A DNA stretch of 64,000 nucleotides, from positions 196,919,654-196,983,653 of the forward strand of contig JARDYH010000001.1 of NCBI GenBank assembly GCA_029215795.1, given 5' to 3'. A program made the position numbers and the translations under genes. Shown here in pieces: positions 35,691 through 47,423 of the stretch (positions are counted from its first letter, which is position 1; every line of letters begins with the position of its first letter). The stretch is from Anniella stebbinsi. Lineage: Eukaryota; Chordata; Lepidosauria; Squamata; Anniellidae. The notes under the pieces are model-generated. The model searched no databases. It saw only the letters and a list, made by a program, of their open reading frames with translations, and was not told the DNA's origin.

Positions 35691-38474
35691 GGAAACTGGC
35701 TATTGCATCTAACCATTAGAACAGGCAGACATATTACTTCCATTACAAAAGGCAGCTAGGAACATCAACAACAGCCTAAGCTGTAGATCTGTAGTAACAG
35801 CTATTGGGCCGGAGCAGTAATGTTCACCGGATGAGTTTTGCCAAAGGATGGGCATAAACGTTGATCAACAAATAACATGCCACTCATCAGCTATAATTAT
35901 GACAGAGAATAAAATGTAACATCACAACCACCATACCCTAAACAGGTCTCTTCCTGTTAGCCTGGTTATGTCTTGCCCTGTGCTCTACAGGGGGGTAGCC
36001 AATTCACTATCCAAATGAGCCTTTTAACATTTTCCCTCTCTTTTCCTATAGTAATCTACATGCAGCAGCCTTCAAAAGAGGAACCATCCTGGTCCTCAAA
36101 GCCTACTGGTTTTGCATTTTGCAGCAAGTTCCCAGATAAGTTTACCTATAAAAATACAGCTAAGGATCTTGAAAGCTGCTTTCTGTCAGCGAAAACTGAC
36201 AGCAAAAGCTAGATTTCACTTTGCATTTTTTTAGCAGGGTGCCAGAAAGAGAACTTGGATTTCTTACCTCCAGGAATAATTGATTCTTACAATGGATCTC
36301 CTGTAATCAAGCTATATAAATTACCAACTCACAAGTGATGTCATCTAGAGCAAATATTAAGCTCCATTTTTATTTATTTGCCTATCAATCCATGCTATTC
36401 TTGTGTGTTTATTAAATAATAAACCTAACCTCCTGGCTAAGAGAACCTGTGTGTTCTGTCTGATCTTGGGGGTTTCTAACAGGCTCATGTTACTTACATT
36501 AGTGCTTTTATCCTTTTGGTCAAAACTATTCATGAAATGTACTACAACACATTGTGATAGGTTCGTCTGTGGATGGTGATGATATGTGGTTAGAAATTGG
36601 ATCATGAAGAGTCAGCAGATGAATGTTTAAACCAACATAACTAAACCAAATCCGTAATCTCAGAATCCTGCTGCTTTAAAGTAAATTTAAAAAACCCAGC
36701 AGATGGTGGCATATTGCCAATTTATAATGTGTCTTTGGGTGGCCGTAATCCCAGCAAGAGAGCTGGAATAACTAAAAACTGACAACAGCAAGCTATTGTC
36801 CTGGTAGGAATGGGACAGAAGTTGGGTTGGAATATGGGGGCAGCTCCCAAATGGTGTCCTAGTTAGAATTTAGGAAGCGGGGTTGCACAACAGTATTCCA
36901 AGAGAGTCGACCTCAAACTCAAGTCAATTGCAGGTCTGGTATCCAACAGTCTGCCTGAGGGAGATTGGAAGAGGGTTGCAAGGAAGTATCAGAGAGCAAG
37001 GCAGGCAGGTAGTAAAAAAAAAAAGCTGAAAAATGTGAAGGAAGAAGGTGGTTTAATATGTAGCCTCATTCAGAAAGAGACAAATCCTGATTCTAACTTT
37101 TTACCCAGGCAAAAGCCTGACCTGGAAGCATATATAGTCAAGCTGAGTAAAGGGAACAATAGGCTGTTTTTTGGGAAGGCAGAGGAAGGGGAAGAAATGC
37201 TAGGAACTCAGAAGACATTACCAATCCTTCTTTATCTACCATGGAGCCTTCCAAGGAAGTTCACTACGCAGACCAGGAGGCGTATGGTTAAAGCCCTGAC
37301 CTATGCAAACAACCACTGATATAAGACTGCCTTTGACTTGGGTTCAGAGATCTCCATACACACTACAGTATTTCATAACACATGCAGTCTTTACAGTATA
37401 CACACCATTTAACCCTGACACAATGATGTAAACTGCATAGATGATGTCTTTCTTCTGAGTGCTTACCAATACAAAAATACCGACCGCTAGATTCAACAGC
37501 ATGCAGCAAAATATTTTCAGTATGGGAAGGAGATGCAGCATTTCAATTTTAATAATTTTGCGAACGCATGGTGAAGGAGGTTTTCTCGGGCCTTGCAATT
37601 TTACTGAGTATGTGTAAAGGGAGTCATAAGGGCTTATTAGCATAGCATAGGGAAAGAAGCTTTTGGGAGCATAGAAGGGGGTTTAAAGTGATACATAAAT
37701 AGTGGGGGTAACGCTTTAAGGTTAAGAGGCAAGTAGGGGTACAAGCAAAACATTGTATCAGGGGTTAGATGCTTTGGGATGTAAGTATAGATAAGGCCTG
37801 ATGAAGTTTGATTTGATATTGCTTAAGACATTAGTCATTAACAGCTTATGATTTGTGCCGGCTGTTTTGTTCCTTATAAGGGAACAAAGGGTTATAGAAA
37901 GGTAGAGTTGTGATTTGGAAATCTCCATGTCTAGAAGAAAATATAAGTTGCCCATATGAAAAGCAGAAGTAACGTCCAGTTTAGGAACAAACAAATACAT
38001 CACACAAACAAATACGTCCACTGGTGATGTGGACCAACGGATTTAGAAATTTGAAAATATATTAATATGTTTTAGGAAGGAGATCTCTGACTTTGAGAAG
38101 GGTTTTTAAGTCTGAACACAGAGGAGGAAGGTGTCTTTCCTTTCCTTCAGGCATGGGATCCAGGATGTTGCTCTGAGCCTAGCATGTAGGCTGCAGTGAC
38201 TCCTTGGTTTTGCCTGGGAAAAATGGAAGTCTCTCTGCAGAGAAGGAGTCCCTTTGCAAAGTCAGTATGAGTGGTGCAGAATTCGTGAGTATATAGCTGC
38301 AAGATCTGTATGTCATTTTGCTTTGCTTGGGTATACGGTGTGTGATTGTGTTAAACTTTGTCTTTTCTTTAATAAAATATATTTATTTTTAAAGTCTGAG
38401 TAGATGTTTTAAGTTTTAAATGTAATCTGGGTGAATGCAAACATTCTGCCTTGAATCCTCAAGCTCACCTGTAC

Positions 38475-38931
38475 TAGGGCTGTGCACGGACTCCCCCGAT
38501 TTGATCCGGATCCGGATCTGCCAGGTCCCGCTCTCCCCCTCCCTCCCCCCACTCTCCCTGTTTACCTGCTGCCTCCACCGCGTCGTCCTGCCATCATCCT
38601 CTCTCCTCGCTGTGTGATGCCACATTTCCTGCTTGTGTCGGGTGATGACATCACCCGCCATGACCGTTGTGTCGGATGATGTCATCACCCGACGCGAGTG
38701 GGAAATGCGGTGGCACACAGCGAGGAGAGAGGACAACGGCAGGACGACGCGGAGGAGGCAGCAGGTAAGCAGGGAGAGTGGGGGGAGGGAGGGGGAGAGC
38801 GGGAGGGAGTGCTGTGTATGGATCCGAATCGGATCCAGATCGTGGTTCCGAACCAGACCCGATCCAATCCAGGAGGCCCAGATCAGCCCAATCCACTCGG
38901 GATTCGGGATCTGGATCCGTGCACAACTCTA
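38475..38931. mobile_element. near-palindromic hAT-type foldback element (457 bp)
   Basis: The left end is TAGGGCTGTGCACGGA and the right end reverse-complemented is TAGAGTTGTGCACGGA. The two halves are inverted repeats over about 200 bp each (for example 'gggagagtggggggagggag' in the right arm and its complement in the left), turning around near 38650-38690. The flanks ACCTGTAC (38467-38474) and ACCTGCAC (38932-38939) form an 8-bp target duplication with one change. GC- and CpG-rich with no transposase frame; the long frames on both strands are products of the symmetry. Confidence 0.85.
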
Positions 38932-40021
38932 ACCTGCACTTATAACACTTGGGCCAAACCATGGCTATTTGAGATGGGAGTGCCATACAGTGGTAAAAAA
39001 AACAAGTTAGCTGTCTTTTGTTAATGAAAATAGGGAGGGAGAATAACAACACTCTGTTGTATGGGGCACACATTGAGAATTCAGTTGTGGCTACATGGAC
39101 TGAAGTTATTGCTATGTGAACAAGCTGGTGGAATGATGCAGTTCCAAAAATCATCAAGAGGGCATCAAGAGAGGCATTTCTAGGTATGGCTGTGGCTTGA
39201 TGAGCAAGCTATGACCAAGAGGGTAAAACATTCCTCTATTTCCACCTCCACCTCAGATGTATGAGAACAAGGGTTTGTAGTGAACTGAACTAAGAAATAA
39301 GAGTACAAAAACAGGGGATTGAAAATACCGTAGCAATATTTATCACCAGTTAAACACACAGCGTGGTATGCCTTCCTCCTTTGTAAAGCATTTTTGGCTG
39401 CAAAAGGCGTACCAGCGGAGCCGGTGATTCAGAGCTGCCTCTTGCGCCATATGGATTGCCATGTTCTCTTCCGATCTATAATTACTATAAATCATCATTA
39501 TTTACTTTCAAAAGATGACCAGTGTGAGTTCTATGAAGGAAGACATCTGACAAGTGAAGGATCAATAGAAAAGCGATCTATTACACATGCCAGCTCAAAT
39601 TCAATTCAAACGCAAGCACCATTATCTTAACTTTCACAAGCTCATTCTTGCTTTATGTCTCTGATTAAGTAGCATCAGAAGATGTGGTGGCTCCACAAAC
39701 GATGCTTGGAACATGCCCTTTTAGCCCTGAATGTGGCATTGGTGAATGCTCTTAATGTGGGAAGGGAAATGGAATGCCAGCCTATATAGGTTTTCCATTT
39801 GAATGACAGACAATGCAAATAATATAATTTAAGTATTTAATTGTACTTTCCTAGATCTGTCAGGTCCCAACTCTGCTTTAGTCAGCCCAGCAGCTATTCC
39901 TTTATTCTAAATGTTGTGTCATGACTTATGGAAGGTGAGACAGAACTGTTTACTTTGGCCTGCTGGTTTCCTAATTGGTCAATGGGGAAGAGAAGCTGCT
40001 GTTACATGTTCTGGTGTTTAT

Positions 40022-40053
40022 AGCAGCAGCAGCAGCGGCAGCAGCAGCAGCCA
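40022..40053. repeat. (AGC)n trinucleotide repeat
   Basis: About ten AGC units with one CGG interruption, in intron. Not in a supported coding frame. Confidence 0.85.
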
Positions 40054-40339
40054 CAACAGATCTGAAATGAGAATCACTTCAAATCAGTCAGACGGGACTA
40101 ATCTATCCTTTTGGTCTCGTGATATTGCTGCTTCTTTGGAAACCAGATACCTGATAACTTCATGAAGTCAGCATAAAACGGAATGATGACCTTGACCTGC
40201 GCAACATCATGAAGTTTTTTTTTTCATAAATTGCACATACCATAACTATGCTGCTATGATCTAATAAGAATCTAAAAGTAATTAACTGGATATATTTTTT
40301 TAAAAAAACCTTCAATGCCTTAATCAAATATGTATTCTT

Positions 40340-40467
40340 ATCAGGGTTCTGAGGCAGCAGTAAATTGGGACATTTAAAAAACTGGGATCTCATCCAATCT
40401 GTGATCTGATCAGGGTTCAATGGTTATAATAAATTGGGACTATTAAAACTGGGATCTCATCCAACAC
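40340..40467. repeat. diverged tandem duplication (about 65 bp x 2)
   Basis: ATCAGGGTTC starts both units (40340 and 40409). Both contain 'taaattgggac', then an A-rich stretch, then 'aactgggatctcatccaa'. The second unit has small deletions. Confidence 0.8.
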
Positions 40468-41901
40468 TTTATTTTGTCTAAACCACAGAACCTAGCAGTG
40501 CTGCTAAGTCAGGAATATTCAATGAACAGAAATGCTGTGTTGAATTAACTCTTGGTAAATATGATGCAAAATATACAAGAGTTTCAACACAGATACACTC
40601 ATTCTGAAGTTGAGTTGCGGTTATAATAATATTAGCTAGCTTTTATTAGGAATTCAATAATGAAAACAATCTTTCTGCCATAATAATCTGCATTCCTATA
40701 TGGTTATACAGGCATAAGTTTCATTCATTGACTTACTTGAGCCATGAGCACAAGCAACTTTGGGCTACAGCCCTGGTTTTCTGCCTATCTTCCCCCAAAG
40801 TACAATTAGATAGTAAAGAAACAGAGCCTCAAAGAGTGCACTAATTTAGATTTTAAAATTTACAATATAATTTTATTTTGGAACAAAAAAAAACCCAAGT
40901 ATCTATTTCTACTATCTCTTTCAAAACACAATACAAGGGACAATTTGTCATAATGTTGATTTCCAGTAACCCATATCTTTGGGGAAAATAAAACAAAAAA
41001 TAAACACGGACAGAACAGAAATAGATTTCAAGTCACTAGCATTCTTTCAAATATGGGGTTAAACTATTTTCATTTCTCTGGGATGAATTTAGTGTGTGCA
41101 GGGTACCCACAGCTGCAATCTTAAATTGCAGTTTCCCAAATATCAAAAACATATGTATCGATTTAAAGTATATTAGCATGCAGCAAGGCTTGAGGCTGGT
41201 AAGACAGGGAGAACTCATCTACATCTTTGGAAGGCTTCCTATAATTCAAGTAAACTACAAACGTGATATCATTTAAAAGGTCCTAAGATTCACTCTCCTA
41301 AGTACTCAGTCCTCACCAGCTGCTGAAAACAAGAGCCAACTGTACATTTTACTTCCTACTTTTCTGTTTGCAGACCTGTTTTTTCCAGCGAGAAACCCAA
41401 AGACAAGGGCATTTCCTTTCATGAATCGACCAGGATAAAGATGCGTGGCCTATGCAATTTTTTTCTAGAGACAATTCATATTCTCTGCGTGCTTTTTGTT
41501 AAAAAAAAAATCAGGTTTCACATGAATGTGTGTGTCTATGTGAGCATCAATATATGAACAGTAAGATGCTAGGCCCTCCTGGAAAGAAGACTCCCGTCTC
41601 AGTAGGATTCCTTAAGTAAAACAGAGAAACAACCAGGACAAATAGCTGTCTTTTAACTGATACTAATCTTAAATACAGCTGAAAAAAGGGTAACGTATGG
41701 GAAAGCACAAGCTACCTGATATATCTGGTTTACTTTAGGAAGAACTTCAGAGGAAAGAATATTAAAAAGCAACATGCCTTGCCTTCTAGTTAGGGATGGG
41801 ATCGGAGGAGAGGCACTTTCATTTCAGAAAAAGGAAGTATGCATTTCCCCATATTGAATGTTAAACCTGTAGTGGTTTAAGAATGAACTGTCTCCATTTA
41901 A

Positions 41902-41923
41902 ACACACACACACACACACACAC
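41902..41923. repeat. (AC)n microsatellite
   Basis: Eleven AC dinucleotides. Confidence 0.9.
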
Positions 41924-43725
41924 TGAAAATGTTTCCCCTTTAAAAATAAATTGTTAGGACTTTGAAGCTGATCTAGCCAAATTTTGTAAAGCAGGGCCTA
42001 CATGGTGGCTTTGTATACCATGAAGCAGAGAGTAAAATTTCATTAGCCACTTAAAATTTAAAGCAGGGGGTGCAAAAACTGCACCCTGCCAAGCCATTTC
42101 TGGCAGCCTGTCAGACCACTAGGAATCTGCTGCCGCTGGGGGAAAAATGCAGAGGCACCGCCTGGGGTTTCCTGGGCTAGCGCTAACCAAGGAATCTCTG
42201 ATCTCTGATGAGATATGTGGGACTCACAACTGCTAGCATATTGAAAAGACTTGGATCTTGAATCCTGTGAGTGACATCCATACATAAAATCAGCTCTTGC
42301 AGACCTCTTCCACCAGTTCTTTAGTACAGAGGCTTCAGCCCTAGGATGGGGACCTGGGGAGTTACCCTTCATGAAGATAGTTTGGACTTGGAAAAACCCT
42401 CTCCTTATTTCCCTTGACCGGTACAACAATATCATCATTCACGTTACCGCCAGGCATAGAAAGTTAACAATAGAAGGCTAATACAGTTTTACTCATGTCA
42501 GGAAAGCAATTAAAAATTGGATACAAGGCCGGTTGTTTGTGTAGCTTTTGCTCACCATATGACGATTCTTCTGTCGCTAGGCGCTGCGATTGTTAGATTT
42601 ACTATAAATTAATTTCTCTCCTAATAAGGAATGAGCAGCTGAGTGCGCAGAGCCTACATTCTAGTAAATCTTTTTTTGAAGCTTGGTCCATTCAGAAGGC
42701 AAGACAAAGTATGCAGCTAGTGAAGTCATAGTGGCAGCAAGATCTATGGCACAGACTCACCATGTAGTTGCTGCTGCCAATACGTGCATTAAAATCTTAG
42801 GCCTGAATTACATTATACATTATGGGATTAGTGAATCTTGGGGCAGAGTTATAAAACTCATCTTTACTGTCTGCATAAGCCATCATTAGGTGAACAGTCA
42901 GTAACAACATAAAGCACTAAAGTTCCACTCAACTGGATAACTTGGAGCTTATCTTAGTCAATGTCTCCTGCACTTTTTGTCCATATAGTAATATGTCACA
43001 AGGAAGCTAGCTTTCCTTTTTATTGTTGATAAAAATCATCTGCTACCTTTTCAAGAGCTGGGCAATACATTATTTTTTATCTTCTAGCATCGTACACCAA
43101 ACTTCAGCCTCGTTCATACACACGTTTATTGTTTCACGACTGAAGCATCATGTGCTGATTTGGATCTGCAAACGAGCTATTACAGGTCAACTACACTGAA
43201 GACAGAGGTTTCACATCGACTCAAACACAATGGTCTTTGTTGAAGTTGTTTCACTCACAGCTGGAAGCCATAAAGTAGCAATGGAGCAGGCAAGGAGAAA
43301 TCAGGTGAGGTGCATGCATTCCTGAACTGGCTGTAGGCATTTACCATGGTGACTGCTAATTTGAGGCACATGGAAAGCGCATCTGACACCTGCACTATTA
43401 AAATCTAGGACTACATGGAGGGGAGGGATTGCCACACTGAAGGCTGTACTGCTTTGAGCATTAAAATCTGAGCCATCATACTTTATGAGCAGTATCCAAT
43501 ACCGCCGCTGCACTTCCATTTATTCTGTTGTGCCAGTGGGACATACCGCCAGCATGATGAGCAGTTAGCGCTGCCTAACGCAACCCTGAAATGAGTGGCA
43601 ACCCTCATTTCCAGGCCAGGCCAGGCCAGCAGAGCTTCGTTCTGCAAGTTCCACTGACGTGCCCCATTCTGTAAACGTTATACAAAAACAGAGGCAGCCG
43701 TTGAAGACTAAACTACTGGTATAAC

Positions 43726-43783
43726 GCACAAGGCACACAGCTGCGAAAACAATACAAATATTTTCCCAAAGTTGAGGTAAATA

Positions 43784-43823
<40 letters not shown>

Positions 43824-43909
43824 TCTCATATCAGACAGTCGATAAAAAAAGTATTTACTTCAACTTTTGGAGAATATTTTTATTGTTTTCGCAGTTGGGT
43901 GCCTTGTGC
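43726..43909. repeat. inverted repeat (60-bp arms, about 90% identity) around an (AT)n core
   Basis: The left arm 43726-43785 starts GCACAAGGCACACAGCTGCG. The right arm 43850-43909, reverse-complemented, starts GCACAAGGCACCCAACTGCG. I count six mismatches over 60 bp. The 64-bp spacer holds an (AT)n run (about 43786-43819). It may be part of a Penelope-like element with inverted ends, given the hammerhead-like motif 275 bp downstream. Confidence 0.85.
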
Positions 43910-44182
43910 ATTTCCAGTTGCTTTAAGTTACCGTTAGTTCCTCGCTTCTACCATTTCAAAACGTGTATGGAAAGAAATCCCATGAATGGGCAGGGAGTTG
44001 TTTTTTCCCGTGTATCCTTCCCTGTCACCTGCTGGTTTGCCCTCTTCCCCCAGAATCAGAATTCATGAGTTTCCATCCCACCTCCCACTCCAGATGACAA
44101 TTTGTCCTGTCTTGGAAACACAGCACAGGAGGCTAGGGGTTATGAAGAACACGATATACTTTACACTGTGTCAAATTACACT

Positions 44183-44217
44183 CTGAGGAAGGACCTAAGG
44201 GTCCAAAAACGCGTTGG
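44183..44217 (+). ncRNA. degenerate hammerhead-ribozyme-like motif
   Basis: CTGAGGA (44183-44189) is followed by a perfect 5-bp stem GGACC/GGTCC with loop TAAG (44191-44204), then AAAAAC and GCGTT. This is the layout CUGANGA, stem II, GAAA, short stem III, except that the invariant G of GAAA is now A. No stem I is visible. It looks like a decayed relative of 50311-50353. Confidence 0.5.
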
Positions 44218-45150
44218 AATTGGTTTATCGTATTAAAAAAGCATCCTTTGTTCTACCCCTTTGCCTTTTTTTCCGGCATCTCTGGAAATATGCACACAGG
44301 TACACACACACGAGGATGGCCTGCACCCAAGCAAAGCAACACCTCTGCAGATGTGCATCTCACACAAAAGTACCATGTTGGGAGGCAACCAGATTAATTG
44401 CTGTAAGCCGTGGGTGGCCACAACCTACGGTACGAATGCCAACAGGGATTTGACGCACGCCTAGATAGAAGTAGGTGACCCACATCTCTGGTTATGTCAG
44501 ATTAAGGCCTGCCTCTTCCTGGCAGCTGCCTGTCTCATTAGACTAGCAGGGGGAAAAAGGCCTGTGGGGCTGCATGTGTGGTGAAGTATGCCCTAGAATA
44601 ATGCACTCTCATCCAGTGGAGCTAATCTGAGTCACGCTTGCCAAAATAAAAAGACTGGCTATCACTGCCTGAAGCCAGAAGTGAGGTTACCATGATATAC
44701 AGATATGACAGAGAAAACAGAAATAACCTGCTTGTCTACGTAACATAGTTTAAAGACTTCCTTAGGGGTTTCATATGATAAACACTTCCCCCCCTTAAAG
44801 CAGAATTAAAAGATATGAAATCGGTCAATGGAAAAAGGTGATATTTCTGTTCTTGTTAATTGTGGGATAAGAATCAAATACGTGAGTTAAAAATATCATC
44901 TAAGTTCATCAGCTTCTAAGCACACCTGCTGTTCTCCATTTCAATCTCAAACATTTCCAGGTCAGAAAGGTGAATAATTATTAGAGAAGATAAACCAGAA
45001 TTATAAAGGCATTGAACTGACTGTTTTTAATAGGTTCTTACCAATTAACTGTCACTCCAGGGAATACATTCTATTTCGAAAGAGAATTTATCACTAAAAG
45101 AAATGTTAACAACAATTACTCCACGTCCAATTGGAACATAAGCCCTAGAA

Positions 45151-45311
45151 ACAGACGGGACCATTCCTTTAAGTCTGCCAACATTTTAGCAAATGACACT
45201 GGCCCTTTTAACAGATGGGATACATACTTCTTAGCTTGCCAGGAGCCTAATAAAAGACATTGGCTTCTGTAAAAACGAAGGACACATACCTCTCAGATTG
45301 CCAGCATCCAA
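45151..45311. repeat. diverged local triplication, unit about 60 bp
   Basis: Three successive segments share the pattern ACAGAYGGGAYNCAT...CTTAGNTTGCCAGCAT (starting about 45151, 45213 and 45271). The third is shorter. Divergence is high, so the call is tentative. Confidence 0.45.
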
Positions 45312-45654
45312 AGTGGGCATCAGAAGTTTAAAATAAAGAAGGGAGCAAGGCTAGCAATACCAGATATTCGCTACAGCAATTTCAGTACCACTGGTGCAAA
45401 CCTTGGACAAACACTAATTCATTCATTAAAACTACTGAGCATGTCTATTCAGAATAGGTAACATCTCTACTAGACAGGTTGTCATTTGTGCCATAAATGA
45501 TTTTGGGGGAGGGTGTTTTGCTTTCGGATCATTTTGGAATGACTGCGGTTATTGTGATTGTCAGGAACTGTGAGCTGATTTTATCAATTATATAATGCTT
45601 TGAGCAAATTTAAATACAGAAAAGTGTTTTACAAATAAATAAATTTTAGAATGT

Positions 45655-45815
45655 TTTTAGGATGTTTTGCTATTTTAATAATGTGTACCATGTTTTTAAT
45701 CAGTTTTATGTATTTTATCGTATTGTATATTTACTGCTGTTCCCCGCCTCGATCCAAACGGAGAGGCGGGTAAGAAATAAATGTATATTATTAGTATTAT
45801 TATTAGTATTATTAG
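45655..45815 (+). mobile_element. L2-type LINE, 3' UTR fragment
   Basis: 'ctgttccccgcctcgatcc' followed by 'gagaggcgggtaagaaataa' and a (TATTAT)n-like tail is the L2 3' terminus. The following copy has the same end. Confidence 0.75.
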
Positions 45816-45829
45816 CAACAGCCATAGGA

Positions 45830-46248
45830 TCATGCACAACTTGTGACATACCAAGCCAGTTACCTGCAGGATCGCCTTCTCCCGTATAATCCACCCTCAC
45901 ACTCAGGTCCTCTGGAAAGAATTTACTTCAATCAGCCAGAACTAGGCTAACGAGTGTTACCCAGAGAACCTTCTCCTCTGACGCTCCCAGGCTATGGAAT
46001 GGCCTGCCAGAGGAGATTCGACAAATTAGAAATCTTCTTGAATTTAAGAGAGCTGTGAAGACTGATCTCTTCCAGCAGGCCTATCCAGTTGAATTTTAAG
46101 ATGTTTTTAATAATGTATTTGTTTTTATTTGTTTTAATGGTTTATCTATTTTATGATTTTTATATTTATATTTATTGTTGTTCCCTGCCTTGATCTGGAT
46201 GGAGAGGCGGGTTAGAAATAAAATAAATAAATAAAATGAATAAATAAA
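45830..46248 (+). mobile_element. L2-type LINE, RT C-terminal end and 3' UTR
   Basis: It contains 'ttctcctctgacgctcccag', 'gctatggaatggcctgcc' (encoding an LWNGLP-type motif) and 'ctcttccagcaggcctatcc', then a UTR ending 'gagaggcgggttagaaataa' and an (AAAT)n tail. A subfamily distinct from the 16.6 and 57.8 kb copies. Confidence 0.8.
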
Positions 46249-46468
46249 AAGCAGGCCCACCTCTTCTTTTTGCTGTCTGAAGAAACAAAATCAAAAACAT
46301 GAAGGTGGGCAAGCATCTGGCAAGCCACTATATACACGGCTGGCTGGCTGGCAGCATTTGGCTTGGAGCGTTGAAGAACGTGAAAGGAGAAAATGAAATT
46401 AAAAGGGCGATCCTAGGTTGGTGAGATGAGCAGGGAGGCCCAAGACTTTGTGGCAATGCAAGAGTACC

Positions 46469-46636
46469 CTTTACCCAAGTGAATGGGTACGCTCAACTTT
46501 ACCCAAGCGAATGGGTACACTCAACTTTACCCAAGCGAATGGGTACACTCAACTTTACCCAAGCGAATGGGTACACTCAACTTTACCCAAGCGAATGGGT
46601 ACGCTCAACTTTACCCAAGCGAATGGGTACACTCAA
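46469..46636. repeat. 28-bp minisatellite, six units
   Basis: The unit starts CTTTACCCAAGCGAATGGGT. Six head-to-tail copies run 46469-46496, 46497-46524, 46525-46552, 46553-46580, 46581-46608 and 46609-46636. Differences are confined to one T/C (aagtg/aagcg) and the ACG/ACA position, all at CpG sites, so the array is young or homogenised. Because 28 is not a multiple of three, all three plus frames read the same 28-residue cycle. Confidence 0.97.
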
Positions 46637-47384
46637 ATTATTGTATGTGGGAAAAGACAAACTGAGGCAGGCACTTCTCTACAGATCTAACACAACCCTC
46701 TTAATTAGGAGGCCCCCTCCCACATTCCACTTTCCAGGCTCCGGATCCTGCCAACTAAACTCCACGTTTTAGCAAAGGCAATAGAGAATAAATATGATTC
46801 CAGAATTACACAGGACAAATGAAATGCAAGCACATGTCCGGCAATTTGCAAACATTTTCAGCAGACGCATGCTCCTGCTCACGTTCGGAGTTGCGAATCC
46901 GGGCGTGCTCGCGTGCTTTGCGAGACGAAATGAAATTCTCCTCCGTCCCTAGACCTAGCATTGTGCCAGATGGGAAGTTAGGAGAGCAGGATTGGGGAGA
47001 GGATGTGTGACTCACTCCTCTCAGAAACGAAGGTCTGATTCGGGCCGGAACGGACGAAAGCTAAAACCCAGCATGGAGCATTTCAGTTGCAGTTGTTGGG
47101 GGACCTGGGGAAAAAGTCGGCTTTCCCTTATCCCGAGATGTCAGGCATCAAAGACTGTTACTAGCGCGTGAAAGGCACTAATAAGGAGACAAGGAATCAA
47201 AAGCAGGGTGAAGGAAGAGCAAAGTGTGGGCTATTATTGTACAAAGCCGAGTAAAGTGCTTGTCTTGAGAGCAATAACGGAAAAGACTGGTTGCGAAATG
47301 CCTGGGATGCAAAGAGCTCCCCCGCCCTTGTCAACTGCCCGCCCTCCCTGTTCACTAAACGCAGGACAAGACACACATTGCACG

Positions 47385-47409
47385 CACACACACACACACA
47401 CACACACAC
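47385..47409 (-). repeat. (UG)n tract just inside the PARD3B intron
   Basis: On the transcribed minus strand this is an uninterrupted (TG)n of about 12 units, starting 15 nt after the last base of the 111-nt exon (exon end 47424). UG repeats are known binding sites for splicing regulators such as TDP-43 and CELF proteins, so it may influence use of this donor. Confidence 0.9.
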
Positions 47410-47423
47410 GCCACGCAGCTCAC

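Larger units (their letters stand above)
27757..47423 (-). other. PARD3B: PARD3B intron between the 111-nt and 297-nt exons
   Basis: A phase-2 intron of 19,667 nt, bounded by donor GTGAGC (47423 downward) and acceptor TTTCCTAG (ending 27757). It holds CR1 copies, a palindromic hAT element, a family-T MITE, a degenerate hammerhead-like motif and L2 3' ends, each listed separately. I found no intervening exon: the flanking exons join in frame as ...MKEERER-IGAKHQ..., which is contiguous in the PARD3B family. Stretches with nothing recognised are 27790-30270, 30310-31340, 31375-31925, 32490-33165, 34900-35560, 35695-38460, 38940-40020, 40470-41900, 41925-43720 and 44220-45150. Confidence 0.85.

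Noticed and set aside
37344..37643. Minus-strand 99-codon frame with two hydrophobic stretches (possible membrane protein)
   Set aside because: No splice sites, no start context, no recognisable family; AT-rich sequence on the minus strand easily yields hydrophobic residues.
38416..39157. Frames of 99-168 codons on both strands
   Set aside because: They coincide with the arms of the palindromic hAT element and mirror each other.
42058..42438. Minus-strand 126-codon frame
   Set aside because: No acceptor/donor pair and no family resemblance; not part of PARD3B by sequence.
46469..46636. Tandem array considered as a CRISPR-like or coding repeat
   Set aside because: Units are head to tail without spacers, in a vertebrate intron, and no gene context supports translation.
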